Assembly (NCBI GenBank): GCA_030220185.1
Contig: JASPKZ010002332.1
Coordinates: 62,001 to 126,000, forward strand
From: Diploptera punctata
Lineage: Eukaryota; Arthropoda; Insecta; Blattodea; Blaberidae
Length of the DNA: 64,000 nucleotides
Reading direction: 5' to 3'
Positions within the stretch are counted from its first letter, which is position 1. Each line of letters starts with the position of its first letter. Below, one piece after another: positions 1-10,520 of this stretch. The position numbers and the translations under genes were made by a program. The notes under the pieces are model-generated. The model made no database searches. It was not told the DNA's origin and saw only the letters and a list, made by a program, of their open reading frames with translations.

Positions 1-190
1 TTAAGATGCAAAGACGCATTTTTATTAAGTTAACTCTGTAGGCTGTAGCACGGGAAATCGACAGATAGGTTAGAAACGAGAGAATTTAAGATGCAAGACG
101 CATTTTTATTAAGTTAACCCTGTAGGCTGTAGCACGGGAATCGACAGATAGGTTAGAAACAAGAGAATTTAAGATGCAAAGACGCATCCC
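1..190. repeat. Tandem repeat, about 2.2 copies of an 83-85 bp unit
   Basis: The unit starting ttaagatgcaaagacgcat recurs at 1, 86 and 169, so the period is 85 then 83 bp. The third copy breaks off after about 20 bases. Copies differ by single-base indels. It runs off the left edge, so the array may be longer. No coding potential is evident. Confidence 0.85.
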
Positions 191-886
191 GGATAGAAGA
201 AAGGAAATGCTCTCACAATCAGGACCTCACGAGGGAATGATATACGGAATTCAGGTTACATAATCGTACTAAGTAGTATTTACATCTTAAGCCCTAGCGA
301 TTTATGTGTAGGCGAGCACACTCGATCGAACCCAGGACCCTAGAGAAGGAAAAGCAAAATTGAAATTTTTACCAAGCATGGAAGTTTGAAAACAAGCGTA
401 AAATACAGTAAGATACTGAACATTTTTTGAATCCAGTGAAACCTGAATTGCAATAAGGGCGTAAATGATTCGTGGGAAATCATAAGACCAGAAACATAAG
501 AGCATTTCTTTTGCAACTTGAGGCTAGCTATAAGGGACAGATAGGAACATGGGTGCACAAAACTAAACGATACATGTAGATAACAATGAGATCTAAAGCC
601 AGGACATCTAATAAACAATTCAGGATATAGTATCGGAGATAAGATGGCTGAAAATGAAGCCTCTAAGCGATGAGATTAAATTAAACAGAAAACGACCATT
701 CTATGACAAGGAGTGATAAAAAAGATGCGGACCCATGTAGAACACCACCAAACCCAGTAATCAATGTTTAAAATTATCCTCCCAAGTTTTAACAAAAGCC
801 ATAAGATTGCAGCTTCACGCCTGGACCTGCGGCCACCACCCCGACACTTCATGATGGGAGCAAGATTAAGAGGGCCAGACTCACGG
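191..886. other. No recognisable feature
   Basis: Unique-looking AT-rich sequence. Short open frames here show no family resemblance or splice-bounded structure that I can recognise. Confidence 0.5.
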
Positions 887-1041
887 CGCACCCTGTACAT
901 CTGAGGACGAGAGCCGCAGCATAAAGCTGCCAGGACCAACCGCACCCTGTACATCTGAGGACGAGAGCCGCAGCATAAAGCTGCCAGGACCAACCGCACC
1001 CTGTACATCTAAGGACGAGAGCCGCAGCTGCCAGGACCAAC
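887..1041. repeat. Tandem repeat, three copies of a 54 bp GC-rich unit
   Basis: Copies begin at 887, 941 and 995 with cgcaccctgtacatctgagg and are almost identical. The third copy lacks 7 bases (ataaagc) near its 3' end. The repeat creates repetitive open frames on the minus strand, but these are a by-product of the repetition. It is GC-rich relative to its surroundings. Confidence 0.9.
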
Positions 1042-2050
1042 TACACATCTCGTGACGGAGCATAAGATGGGTGAATGTCCAGACTCGCAACTAGCTAAGA
1101 CAAACACCTCACTAGCAGTAAAGAACAAACCCAGGCAATTATAAAAATAATAACTATCTCCAACGCCAACCTTGGCCTAACATCCTTCATTCCAACATTT
1201 TTCCCTATGGATGAATCAAGAAAACAAACTCCACGTCAAGATTAATTCTATCAATTAATTCCTAGCAAACCCTTCACAAGCTCTCCTTGGACCTAACTGG
1301 GTTTTGTTTAAAGAAACTAGGCATAACCAAATCAAAGGCCTACCTGGACCAACGGCAGCTGAAAATGAACAACGAACTCGAGCATTAGAACATCGCATCC
1401 TCCATCGAGATAAGCAGACACGAACCCTGACCTCCAAGCTAGCCACAGCAGACACCGCAGTTCTGATAATTATTTTTTAACAGTGATCCGGTTCACGAAA
1501 TAGAACCGTCGAAGTGAATAACAAAAAGAAACGAAATGTTGTTAAGTGCGCTCGGATATGAATAAAAGTGAAAGTGCATCGTTTCAAAAGAAACCACAAG
1601 AAGGTTTAAACAAGGAAGAAGGACGGAGACGAGAAGAATTTTTAGTGAAAATATTTTTATAGTCGATATCTTTTGTTTCAAGCAGTAAACATTTTTAGTG
1701 GAAAAATTAAATTTATGACCATTCGTAAACATATTGTGTTAGAGCCGCGAAGGCATGCTATATTGTGATTTTTGTTTTTTTTTAAGTATAGTGTTCTCAC
1801 TAAGTAACAGATCTTACCGATATTACGACACAATTAAGGGTATCCGGGGCAATTAGCAAGATAAAGACGATCTAACCTCTTAGAATGAGAACAAAATACT
1901 TCCAGGACAGATGAAATCGCCAATTGATGACGTCAGTTCCACTCCCACTTAAAGTCAAGTTAATAAGACACATGTCAGGACAAACCCCCCAGAGGTGAGA
2001 GATATCCTATAAGGAAAAAAGACTTTCGATTTTTCAACCCTACAGTCTTA
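1042..2050. other. No gene recognised; possibly degraded interior of an LTR element
   Basis: No conserved coding motif seen on either strand. It lies directly upstream of a G-run followed by a TG-initiated block (see 2051-2970), so it could be the decayed 3' interior of an LTR retrotransposon. That is inference from position only. Confidence 0.3.
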
Positions 2051-2970
2051 TTTGGGGGGGGGGAATGTTATGCCTACACTAGGGCCTAACTGCCATAATA
2101 ATAAAATACTATAAAAAGCCGATAAAGGATAGACACATATACATGTGTATTATACCAAAAAATAGGGCATAAATATTCACCCTTTAAATGCGGATTAAAA
2201 GTCTCAATAAAAATATACATAAGTGTTTTATAGATAAAAAACTAAGGAAAAAATTATGATAAAATTACTATTTCACATCAATATATTTTTCAATCAATGA
2301 AGACACACTTACGAAATCTTATATAATATCAAAAACAACTTGTTAGTTTCAACCAAATAGGAAACTCTTACGAAAACTTATATAACCCAAACACATTAGG
2401 ATAAGAAGTTAAAAACACCTTATATAACTTGGCCATGACATACTAGGAATATTACTACAGATGGGGCAAGAAAATAGGGTTTCCATTAGTTTTAGGGGAT
2501 GGTGAAAGGTAAAGATAATCATATAAAAGCCGGGTTTTTAGTGGAAAAAGGCAGAACAGCCGCGGGACCGGATGCGGTCCCCCCAGCAGGGGAGGCAGCT
2601 ACATTGGTAATATGAATCTTTTTTATCATTCGTAATGGTCATTTTCAGACAATAGAATTAAATAAGGGACCAAATGGTCCAAAGAACTTAGAATAACGAA
2701 CAAAGTTGAATATTTTAAAATGATTGTTTTCTCTCTCTCTGAATTTTAACACTTTAATATTTTGAATATTTTGACGTTTGACAATGTGGCGATTTCAGCT
2801 GACTTTAATAAATTGTTTTATATGTTATTAATCTAATATTTCTTTATGTTTGGTTTTATTTTAATAAATAATGTTATTTTTCGTTTACTGTGTTTTTAAC
2901 ATGTTAAATATGGAACTCATCCTCCAAAACCAAGGCCAACCCCTCGGGCCAAAGACCACTTAAACAATAG
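2051..2970 (+). mobile_element. Possible LTR (solo or 3') preceded by a polypurine-like G tract
   Basis: A run of ten G followed by AA at 2054-2065 resembles a polypurine tract. It abuts TGTTATGCC at 2066, a typical LTR-like TG start. Within the block there is a TATA-like box followed by a GC-rich leader (about 2520-2600), and AATAAA signals at about 2806 and 2863. The right boundary is not clear and no second LTR copy is visible. Could equally be an unrelated promoter-like AT/GC mosaic. Confidence 0.3.
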
Positions 2971-3018
2971 TGAACTTAACGCTATCATTACGGCGGGGCT
3001 TAACTGACCGCCCGCGTA

Positions 3019-3510
3019 ATAGAAAAACAAAAAGAAATTTGGACACTCGCACAAAGGAACACTTTAGAAATATTAAAAATGGTGAAATTGAAAAATCGGC
3101 TATTGCAGCACATAGTTTGTTGGAAGGTCATAAAATTGAAAAAGAAGCTAAACTTCTAAAACATTTGGAAAAACCTTTGGATTTGACAGTTTGGGAGAAA
3201 ATATTTATTCAGAAGAACAAATTTAAATCCATGAATTTCGACATTCCGGATGAACGTGACCTCATCTCGAAGTTCATCAAATCAATACCAGATGGCAACG
3301 ATATCTCGAAGTTCATCAAATCAACACCAGATGGCAACGTTATAGAGGGAGATTCCAACGAATATCCGGTAGTCAGAATGGCGGTTGAAAATGAATGACA
3401 AGATCATTTGAAAACTATAGTTACCGTGTTTAATAAAACATGAAATATGAGGTAAGATGTAAAAATGACTCATTAATTTATTAATTAAGAACCTCATAAT
3501 GTGTTTCCCA
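3019..3510 (+). pseudogene. Penelope-like element 3' end: partial GIY-YIG endonuclease and tail
   Basis: The frame contains KTKRNLDTRTKEHFRNIKNG, then a histidine-containing AAHSL segment, then LTVWEKIFIQKNK. This closely parallels the fuller GIY-YIG domain at about 24.2-24.5 kb. The GIY and YIG strands themselves are missing, so the copy is 5'-truncated at about 3019 and the upstream codons from 2970 belong to other sequence. An internal 33-base duplication encodes ISKFIKS twice. The 3' tail, with ATATGAGGTAAG and then ACCTCATAATG, matches the tails of the other Penelope-like copies in this window. Known role of the family: target nicking for retrotransposition. Confidence 0.7.
3384..3424 (+). 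ncRNA. Degenerate hammerhead motif overlapping the endonuclease stop codon
   Basis: A stem II hairpin AATGA/TCATT is followed by TGAA and the palindrome AACTATAGTT and then A. This is the same GAA-palindrome-H layout as the canonical copies elsewhere. The 5' core reads TTGAAAA instead of CUGANGA, two substitutions, so catalysis is doubtful. The ORF's TGA stop lies inside the motif. Confidence 0.4.
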
Positions 3511-4059
3511 TTTTTAACTTTGAACACATTTGATTTTTGACATTTCAGAAGATTAACGTCTGAAAAATTGACATTTCAATGTATATAATTTAGAAACCAT
3601 TATGAAGTACTTATATGTACATCCTACACTTGATTGATCATAACGGGGTTATGAATAATTGGAATAGATGACATACCACAGTCTATGTTTTTAACCAATA
3701 TAATTTTATATCTATTAGATAGATTTTTGAGGCTAGACAGCTGAAGTGCCAAGGTGTGAACTACAGGCTTTGATAGGCAGTGGAGAGATGTAGATTTTTT
3801 CACTCATTAATGTCTAGACTGGCCATGGAGCCCATTCACCTTCCTGTATATGAGTACTGTACTGGGAAATTTTCTGAGGATAAAGGTGGTTGGAATGCGA
3901 GGCTAGTCATCATGTCATTTTCTCATGCTGTTGACTGAGAATTGCGAATTCTTGCATTATGCTCTCCATGGTCCTTCATAATCTGCTAACAGAGATTTTT
4001 TTCTCTTTTTCTTTTGGATGGATCAGAAAACTTAGTGTGATAATTTATATTAAAATAAT
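3511..4059. other. No recognisable feature
   Basis: Intronic or 3' flank of the minus-strand channel gene if that gene continues leftward. I looked for cysteine-rich DEG/ENaC exons on the minus strand and saw none. Confidence 0.4.
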
Positions 4060-4607
4060 GGGTGTCCCAATAAGAATGCCAGATTTAATAATGCACAAAA
4101 TAAACTATATTTGAAAGACATGACATATATTTATACATGAGCACAAAAGGTATTGATTTAAGTATGGAAAATGACATCTGGCATATGTCCATCACGAGAC
4201 GCTCTACAGCTAGTGACTCTGTCTATGAAATTTGTGATTACTTTTGCACAGTCTTGAGCTGATACGTCAAATTTCCTGCTTCAGGTCTTGTATGGTTCGG
4301 GGATTGTGTTCATAAACCTGTGATTTGATAAACCCCCAAAAAAGAAGTCACATAACCTTGGTGGCCAGTTTTGGTCACCTCTGCGCAATTCCAGCCTAAG
4401 AGTACGAAGCCTTCGAACAGTTTGAGCATAACACACACCATTCTGGTAATGAGTTATCACAATTAAAACTCATTGTTCAGCAGTATAACACTCCATATCC
4501 AGTAATTGCAACAAATATAGAAAACAAAAAATGTAGGTACAGTGCTGCCAACCTCGTAGTAAAAAAATGGCTGCCAATTCAAATCCGGCATTCTTATTGG
4601 GACACCC
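4060..4607 (-). mobile_element. Mariner-like deletion derivative (548 bp) with transposase remnant
   Basis: Terminal inverted repeats of about 21 bp (gggtgtcccaataagaatgc at the left, its complement at the right). On the minus strand the interior keeps a decayed C-terminal transposase with WPPR, then a DFFF-like segment and FMNTIPEPYKT, resembling the region around the third catalytic Asp of mariner transposases. Frameshifts and stops are present and the first catalytic region is absent, so it is non-autonomous. It sits in the presumed intron just downstream of channel exon D. Confidence 0.7.
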
Positions 4608-4643
4608 TATACAATAATTTAAATTTTGAACTAATATACTGAC

Positions 4644-4792
4644 CGCTACAGAACTGTAATGATAAGTGGTGTTGCAAATGTCGTTTCCCTTGTTCACCTC
4701 AAAGTATTCCTGAACCCCTATCTTCACGTGCACCTCTTCCTGCTCCTTTAAAAATATGCTCTCATCTGTTCCTTCATATCCTTCTGTACTTT
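4644..4792 (-). CDS. DEG/ENaC (pickpocket-type) channel subunit, exon D
   Basis: Minus-strand exon of 149 bp with acceptor TTTTGCAG and donor GCG|GTCAGT. Enters in phase 1 and leaves in phase 0, and is open throughout. It encodes STEGYEGTDESIFLKEQ, then EEVHVKIGVQEYF, then NDICNTTYHYSSVA. This resembles the extracellular segment that precedes the cysteine-rich domain of DEG/ENaC channels. The entry phase matches the exit phase expected of exon C. The following exon, which should carry the cysteine-rich domain and second membrane helix, is not in the window. The protein would act as a subunit of a trimeric amiloride-type cation channel in the plasma membrane. Confidence 0.8.
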
Positions 4793-5315
4793 CTGCAAAA
4801 CATATAACATGTATAAAATGTACTTTATCTTGAGATTTTCTTCTACTTCTTCTTCTTCTTCTTCCTTCCAAGTATTAGGCCAAGGCCTGTTACGATCCTA
4901 TAGAAAATTTTCCCTCCAGCGTTTGAGGGAAATTCTCGTATAAGACTTGAAAGCATAATAATAGTCCCTTCGATTGGTTGCTGGCCAAAGGAAGGCAAGA
5001 CCAGTGATGGGGCTGCCATCTTATAGCCTCTGGTCAGGCTTTTCTGGAGAAGAAAATAAAATAAAGGAAAGAAGAAATGGAAGAATGGAAAGACTCCCTA
5101 GCCCTCGGATGCCCTAATAGCGTCGGCGTAAAAAAAAACAAGAGTTAACCAAGAGAGGTTAGATAGTAAAGTTAAAAGAGTGCAAAACACAAGTAAGTGG
5201 AAGAAATGTTTTGCACAGCTTGGGCACCTTGTGGTCGCCATCCACATATCCCCTAGATGAGGACCCCTGAGGGGATCTTGAGATTTTATGACTGATATAT
5301 AATGGGAGAAGGATA
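4793..5315. other. Intronic sequence with a short TTC microsatellite
   Basis: About 4843-4865 is a TTC/TCT run on the plus strand. Around 5090-5270 is a higher-GC block that reads like a transposon remnant, but I could not assign a family. Confidence 0.4.
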
Positions 5316-5589
5316 AAAGATATGAGTACAATGCATATCACTCAACCTAATGCCCCACTAGCAGGAAAAGTGACTGGACAGTGAGTCATCAACTTACGCT
5401 GTCTATATAATGCAATTGACACCTAGCAGAGTGAGTCAGTCGAGCTGCATAATTGTAAGATGAAACACACATTCTGCTGCAATACTGTATTATTGTGTTG
5501 TAAAGTAAAATTAAGCACTTAGTTAAGTTCTATAATGATCGTAGTTCACAGTTAATCATTATGTGCTCACAGTACAGCATAGGGTATTT

Positions 5590-6085
5590 ATGTACGATAA
5601 ATTATGTGAAAACAGAGTCTTGCAGAGGAGGCATTAAAAGATTCAGAACACAAATTCCAGATGTAAATTCTCTAAATAAAGAGACCATTCGATGACTTGT
5701 AAACATATTTAGAAAAACGGGTTTTGTGCTCGATAAGAAACCAAGGGTAATAAAACATATGCTGACTGAGGATAAATTAGACGAAATAAGAGAAAGATTA
5801 GAACATATGCCAACAAAATCTCTAAAGTGACTTGGATAAGAAAAAGGTATTTCGAAGAGCACAGCATGGCAAGATACAAAACTGTTACATATTAAACCAT
5901 ACAGAATAATAATACAAAATTATAGGACCAATTTTTTTTAAATGACACAATTAATTGACAAAGATACAGAGATGACATACTGACACCATTTTTTGAAGAA
6001 TTGACTAATATTGACTATTGAAATGGATATTTCCAGCAAGACTCTGCAACTGCACATACAGCTACTGACACATTAAAGATAACTA
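5590..6085 (+). pseudogene. Tc1/mariner transposase, N-terminal and middle fragments
   Basis: The plus frame reads IRxLVNIFRKTGFVLDKKPR, then LTEDKLDEIRERLEHMPTKS, then a GISKSTAW recognition helix, typical of the paired HTH region of mariner-like transposases. Next comes ILTPFFEELTNIDY and FQQDSATAHTA, the second catalytic Asp motif. The first catalytic region is deleted between these parts and several in-frame stops are present. The remainder of the protein resumes at about 8140. Confidence 0.7.
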
Positions 6086-6311
6086 GTGGTAGCCCAGCGG
6101 TCAAAATTTGACTACAAGTCATTAAATTTTTAAGTTTTTCACAAATACTTCATTATGCACTAATTTTCAATTTATTTTAAAAAATATGAACGATAGGAAA
6201 TATGTGGTATAGCTTGGCTAAGCCATATTTAAAAAAACAATAACACATCATTTGACATTTGTATACTATTTAAATTTGCATTTGGCCTATTATTATGTAT
6301 ACAGGAATATA

Positions 6312-7648
6312 CAGGGTGGACCGCTCGAATGGACCTAATTTCAATTGCTTGTTACTGGCAAACGGTTGAAGATAGAAACTTAAAACAACGTTCATAGTAC
6401 AGAAAAACTCACCAAGTTTCGAATCCTGTCGGTAGATGGCACAAAGATACGTTTCTCGTTCTTAGATTTAATTGTTTGTGAAAATGGCGACTCCGCAGAT
6501 GAAAGCGCAAGCTGTTTTGTGGTATGCGGAGTTTAAATCAATCATTAGAGTTCAAAGGGAGTTCCGGCGTGTGTTTAAACCGTGATGCTCCAACTGCTAG
6601 AAGCATAAAGAAGTGGCGTAATACATTATTAGCTACAGGATCTGTGTTGAAGAAGCATGGTGGTGGTCGCAGAGCATCCGATGAAATGGTAGCAAATGTT
6701 CAAGCCGCATTTTGAGCGAAGCCCCCGGAAGTCATTAAGAAGAGCTTCGCGGGAACTTCAAATACCAAAATCGACATTACAACGGATTGTCCACAAACGC
6801 CTCAACAACTGCACGCATATAAAGTGCAGTTAGTGCAACGTCTGGAGCCGAATGACATGCCGAAACGAGTGGAATTCGCCAATACGATGCTGGAACCGTC
6901 TCGGCGCTGATCCTGACTTCATGACCAAGATTTTTCTTCTCGGACGAAGCCACTTTCCATTTGTCAGGCAAGGTAAACCGGCATAATGTGCGGATCTGGG
7001 GATCGGAGAATCCTCACGCTATTCAAGAGCATGTTCGTGATAGTCCGAAGATGAATGTTTGGTGCAGTTTGTCACATACTAATAAGGTCATTGGACCGTT
7101 TTTCTTCGCCGAGAAAACTGTTCGTGGTACCACATATCTTGACATGCTGGAGCAGTTCTTCTTCTTCCACAAATTGAACAACTGCAGCCTAACATCGTTT
7201 TCCAGCAAGATGGTGCTCCTCCCCACTGGTCCAATGAAGTTCGTACGACTTTGGACAACATTTTCCCTGGCCGTTGGATTGGTAGGGGAGGACCAATCGC
7301 GTGGCCCCCGAGATCTCCCGATTTAACACCACTGGATTTCTTTCTCTGGGGCTATGTCAAAGATAAAGTTTACACCACCCCAGTCAAAGACCTTCGTGAT
7401 CTTCGTGAGCGCATCATAGAGGCTATTGAGAACATTCCAGAAGACATACTCCAACGTACTTGGCAAGAAATTGTTCATCGCTTTGATATCGTCACAGTGA
7501 CTGCTGGGGCTCATATAGAGATGTGGTGATCTGGATATCAAAACTTGGTGAGTTTTTCTGTAATATGAACGTTGTTTTAAGTTTCTATCTTCAACCGTTT
7601 GCCAGTAACAAGCAATTGAAATTAGGTCCATTCGAGCGGTCCACTCTG
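6312..7648 (+). mobile_element. Full-length mariner-type transposon (1337 bp)
   Basis: Perfectly placed 108 bp terminal inverted repeats (6312-6419 and 7541-7648) differ at only about 2 positions. They start cagggtggaccgctcgaatg and are flanked by TA on both sides, the expected target duplication. The arms' near identity implies a fairly recent insertion. It contains one broken transposase gene and is nested in an older mariner-like element. Confidence 0.92.
6484..7529 (+). pseudogene. Mariner transposase, broken by stops and frameshifts
   Basis: Starts ATGGCGACTCC: MATPQMKAQAVLWYAEFKSI, an N-terminal HTH of the DUF4817-like type. A stop follows after about 33 codons. Later frames carry the three catalytic acidic regions: FFSDEATFHLSGK (about 6940), FQQDGAPPHW (about 7190) and PRSPDLTPLDFFLWGYVK (about 7310). 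It ends with VTAGAHIEMW. At least three frame changes are needed to read through, so no active transposase is made. The expected length of about 340 codons fits the space available. Confidence 0.85.
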
Positions 7649-8139
7649 TATATCCCTTCCTCTTTGTCTCTCATTCGGACCCATCAATGTTCTATGTTGA
7701 GGCATAATGGAAGTAGGTGTGAATATGTAAATATAAAAAAAGAATATGAAATGAAATTACTGAAACAAAGATTAGACATGGTTTAATTTAAATTTAAATA
7801 ATAAAACACTTTTTTTTAAATCACTTATAATAAACCCTAATAATAAATATGCGAGAGTAAGTCAATTCACATTGCTGCTGCACAATTTTCTTTTTACAAC
7901 AATGCACTTTCAGTATGAATGTAAACAAATGAATGAGTAATACACATAAATTCCTTAGAGACAATTTATTTTATTTTGTTCAATTTAATTTATTTGTAAT
8001 ACATAACATATATGAATTTTACTTTTCTGCACTCCTTCTCAATTTGAACTTTAATTATGTCAAATATCACATTCCTCCATGCATGCAATCTGCTTAAAAA
8101 GGGTGCAAAGTTTTTCCTTCACGTATTAATATATATAGA

Positions 8140-8405
8140 TTAGGAACATTTTTGAAGATCAGGTTATCAGTATAGGCTTATGGCCATCATGGTCCTCAGA
8201 TTTAACTGTTTGTAATTTTAATTTGTGGAAGTACTTGTGAGAAATCCCCACATGTTAGACAAACTGAAAGATTATATCAGGACAGAAATAAGCTTTAACA
8301 GAACAGTAACTAATGCATGTGAATCAGTGTTTCCTATCATGGTGCTGAAAATGTGTGAATATAGGAGAAGAACATTTCCAACATCTTCTGTCATAAGGTA
8401 CACAC
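8140..8405 (+). pseudogene. Mariner-like transposase C-terminal fragment
   Basis: The frame has WSSDLTVCNFNLW, matching the third catalytic Asp region of mariner transposases, then RNPHMLDKLKDYIRTEIS and LKMCEYRRRTFPTSS. That resembles the usual C-terminus in which a short helix is followed by a hydrophobic end. It is degraded (stops in the LW-KYL junction). It fits as the tail of the transposase begun at 5590. Confidence 0.6.
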
Positions 8406-8599
8406 TTATTTTTCATTCTTTCATTTCACTCTTCATTATCATGCACCCACAAGTGAGAGAAGTGCCATGCAGTTGATATGCCTGGGCAGCACGAGTTGAT
8501 GACTCATTGCCTGCAGTCACTTTTCCCTCTTGCAGGGCCGAAGGTTGGGTGAGACACATTGTATACTCAATGTATATAACAGTCACTGCCAGGAGGGCT

Positions 8600-8939
8600 C
8601 TGTAAGAACATACTTTGTTATTTGCACGTGACCAATTAGACTTAATTGTAATTTTTATATCAATATTAATTAAAATCACAAATAAGTGTTGGATAATAGG
8701 CCTATTGTTATTTTATGAAATGGGAACATTTTTTATACTCTCATATTACACATAATAAAAATTTTAAAATAAATAGCAAAATTTGGATTCAATTCACAGT
8801 GTTTCAAAGGACATATACTGGTATTTTAGTGTATACTGCATTTATTTTCTATATAAATAAATAAACAAATTATATTATTTAGTTTCAAAAAATATATCAT
8901 ATGAATATATCTAAGTGAAGTTGAAGGTAAAGTTATTCC
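8600..8939. other. No recognisable feature
   Basis: AT-rich intronic sequence. Confidence 0.4.
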
Positions 8940-9225
8940 ATTACAAGCCTTGGGAGGTCTTTGGGGTAGTAGGATGTTAAGGCTCCCACAGTTTCTAAAC
9001 AATCGGCATGAGATGTCAACTGGGTTGCAGCCCTGCACGATGGTAGCATTCATCCCCAGAACATGTCTTTACTCATTTATGTCAAAGGCTGGTTCAACGA
9101 CAGGGCCATGGTGCTGCCAGGAGGCTTGAGACAGTTTAAAAATCCTTACCCCACTGGAACATGAACTCTCCACCTTACGATTGTGAAGTACTGCCTTAAC
9201 AAACTACACTATGATGTACCTACAT
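8940..9225 (-). repeat. tRNA-derived SINE, family C, minus strand
   Basis: Read on the minus strand, it starts with a tRNA-like head (CATAGTGTAGTTTGTTAAGGCA, then GAGTTCATGTTCC as a degenerate B box). It continues with the GGGGTAAGGATTTTTAAACTG body that is also seen at 12985-13280 and 51265-51490. Diverged, so boundaries are approximate. Confidence 0.5.
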
Positions 9226-9281
9226 AAAACATATATCTAGAAAAATTATGTAGATAGGAAATAACACTATGAGGTTCTTTA

Positions 9282-9372
9282 ATATTGTTTATTTTTTATC
9301 ATTTCACTCACCTCATACTTCATATGAAGTATGAAGTATGAGGTGAGTGAAATGATAAAAAATAAACAATAT
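9282..9372. repeat. Perfect short palindrome, truncated head-to-head Penelope-like ends
   Basis: Left arm atattgtttattttttatca through CACCTCATACTTC is repeated inverted in the right arm with almost no spacer. The ACTCACCTCATA / TATGAGGTGAGT boxes are the same as in the hammerhead-bearing palindromes elsewhere in the window. No ribozyme core remains. Confidence 0.75.
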
Positions 9373-9479
9373 ATCTAGAAATTCAATTCTGCTGCTGAAG
9401 AGTACTTTGTGTTCCCACTGTTGGTTGCAAGCCCAGATGAAGGATGAAAGTGAATGTCTGATACATTAGCAATGGGGAG

Positions 9480-9720
9480 TTAGAAAGGATACGCAGCTAA
9501 GAATTTACTCAACGATTGCACTATCAGTGGCGATGTATGGAAGTGAGGCCTGGGTCCTGAAGAAAAAAGAAAAAAGTAAAATTCAGGCAGAGGAAATGAG
9601 CTTCCTACAGCCGATGAAAGGTTGTTCAAGAGAAGAACATATTATAAATGAGAATATTAGAAAGGAATATCTACCTCGGTTTATTTTAATAGGATATACT
9701 GAGTTTTGTTGTGAAACATA
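9480..9720 (+). pseudogene. LINE ORF2 C-terminal fragment
   Basis: The plus frame has AMYGSEAWVLKKKEKSKIQA followed by EEMSFLQPMKGCSREEHI. This is the segment just after the reverse transcriptase thumb common in arthropod LINEs (consensus-like YGSETW then a charged R/K-rich stretch). Only about 80 codons remain. Confidence 0.6.
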
Positions 9721-9819
9721 AAAAATTGTGACTGCTAGAGTGATTTTTAAATTTTCACTTCAGAACATGATAGATAATGGCTAAACACTCGCCACATCTG
9801 AAACATCATATACAAATTA

Positions 9820-9949
9820 AGGTAGAATATTTTTATCACTCACCTCATATTGTTCTTCTTATTTGATTATAAACTAGTTTCGGAACATAGTTTCTGTTCC
9901 ATCCTCAGTATCATCAATATGAGGTGAGTGATAAAAATATTCTATCTTA
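9820..9949. repeat. Palindromic Penelope-like terminus with hammerhead loop
   Basis: Arms ggtagaatatttttatcact...CACCTCATATTG and the inverse at 9929-9949 flank an asymmetric central loop that holds the minus-strand hammerhead (9870-9912). A CCTCATAGTG box follows at about 9959. Confidence 0.75.
9868..9914 (-). ncRNA. Hammerhead ribozyme motif (Penelope-associated)
   Basis: On the minus strand: CTGAGGA (CUGANGA core), stem II GGAACA/TGTTCC, GAA, the palindrome ACTAGT as stem III, then T as the cleavage base. Stem I can form between GATGATA before the core and TATAATC after the cleavage site, with one mismatch. All invariant core positions are present. Predicted, not tested. Confidence 0.75.
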
Positions 9950-10058
9950 ATGAATATACCTCATAGTGAGAATTCCTAAAATAAGTAATCATATACAAAT
10001 TTTCACAAACGGTTTAGAAGTCTATAAAGGACAGACATATATACATTCATTTAAAAAA

Positions 10059-10078
10059 TATATATATATATATATATA
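10059..10078. repeat. (TA)n microsatellite
   Basis: Simple TA dinucleotide run inside AT-rich intronic sequence. Confidence 0.9.
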
Positions 10079-10276
10079 GATAACATGGATCTTCAAATTT
10101 GAGACTACTTTTAATAGTGCATGAAATAACAAAAAGTGAATATCAGTGTTCCAACTTGCGAGCTGATACATAAAATGATTATAACACTTCAGATTTTAAA
10201 GAACTCAAAGAATTGCAGTTCATCAGCTCTTGAGAAGAGAGTATTAAGAGAAAAATATAAAACTAAAAATACTTAC

Positions 10277-10485
10277 CTATCCATGGTTCTGTAGCAGAAT
10301 GTAAAATATATACCAGCCTATTTCAGGATCTGTTTTTGTTGTTTCTGTAAGATCTCCAGTATCACCAATTTCATTAAGCATTATAGTGAAGCCATTATAT
10401 ATTCCAGAAGCCGTGGTTTGAATAAGAGGTAACACTGTATGGCATCTTCCCCATGTTAAAGAATATGTACTCTTTATCTTTACAT
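10277..10485 (-). CDS. DEG/ENaC (pickpocket-type) channel subunit, exon C (one-base frame break)
   Basis: Minus-strand exon, acceptor TTTACAG, donor ATAG|GTAAGT. Joined to exon B (phase 1) it opens NVKIKSTYSLTWGRCHTVLP, then GIYNGFTIMLNEIGD and DPEIGWYIF. WGRCHT followed by the G..N/F...LN pattern is a signature of this family's extracellular domain. After GWYIF the frame hits a stop at the donor. A shift by one base gives LHSATEPWIG, the expected family segment, and also the exit phase that exon D needs. The break lies in a run of four T (plus-strand 10303-10306). It is either a real lesion or an assembly/homopolymer error. Confidence 0.85.
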
Positions 10486-10520
10486 CTGTAAATAAGATGT
10501 TATTTTTAATCTAAATATAG

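Larger units (their letters stand above)
5316..8575 (+). mobile_element. Old mariner-like element, interrupted by a nested mariner
   Basis: A block at about 5320-5450 (with CACTCAACC, GGAAAAGTGACTG and GAGTCATCAACT) recurs in inverted orientation at about 8465-8575, acting as long terminal inverted repeats. Between them, plus-strand transposase fragments occur in the right order: an N-terminal HTH (5590-5860), the second catalytic Asp region (about 5980-6085) and the C-terminal part (8140-8405). The complete element at 6312-7648 lies in the gap. Exact ends and the target duplication cannot be fixed by eye. Confidence 0.55.

Noticed and set aside
676..1090. Repetitive proteins encoded on the minus strand
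   Set aside because: The frames arise from the 54 bp tandem repeat; no start context, splice sites or homology.
9240..9372. Rho-independent terminator-like hairpin
   Set aside because: Bacterial concept; here the hairpin is a truncated Penelope-like palindrome.
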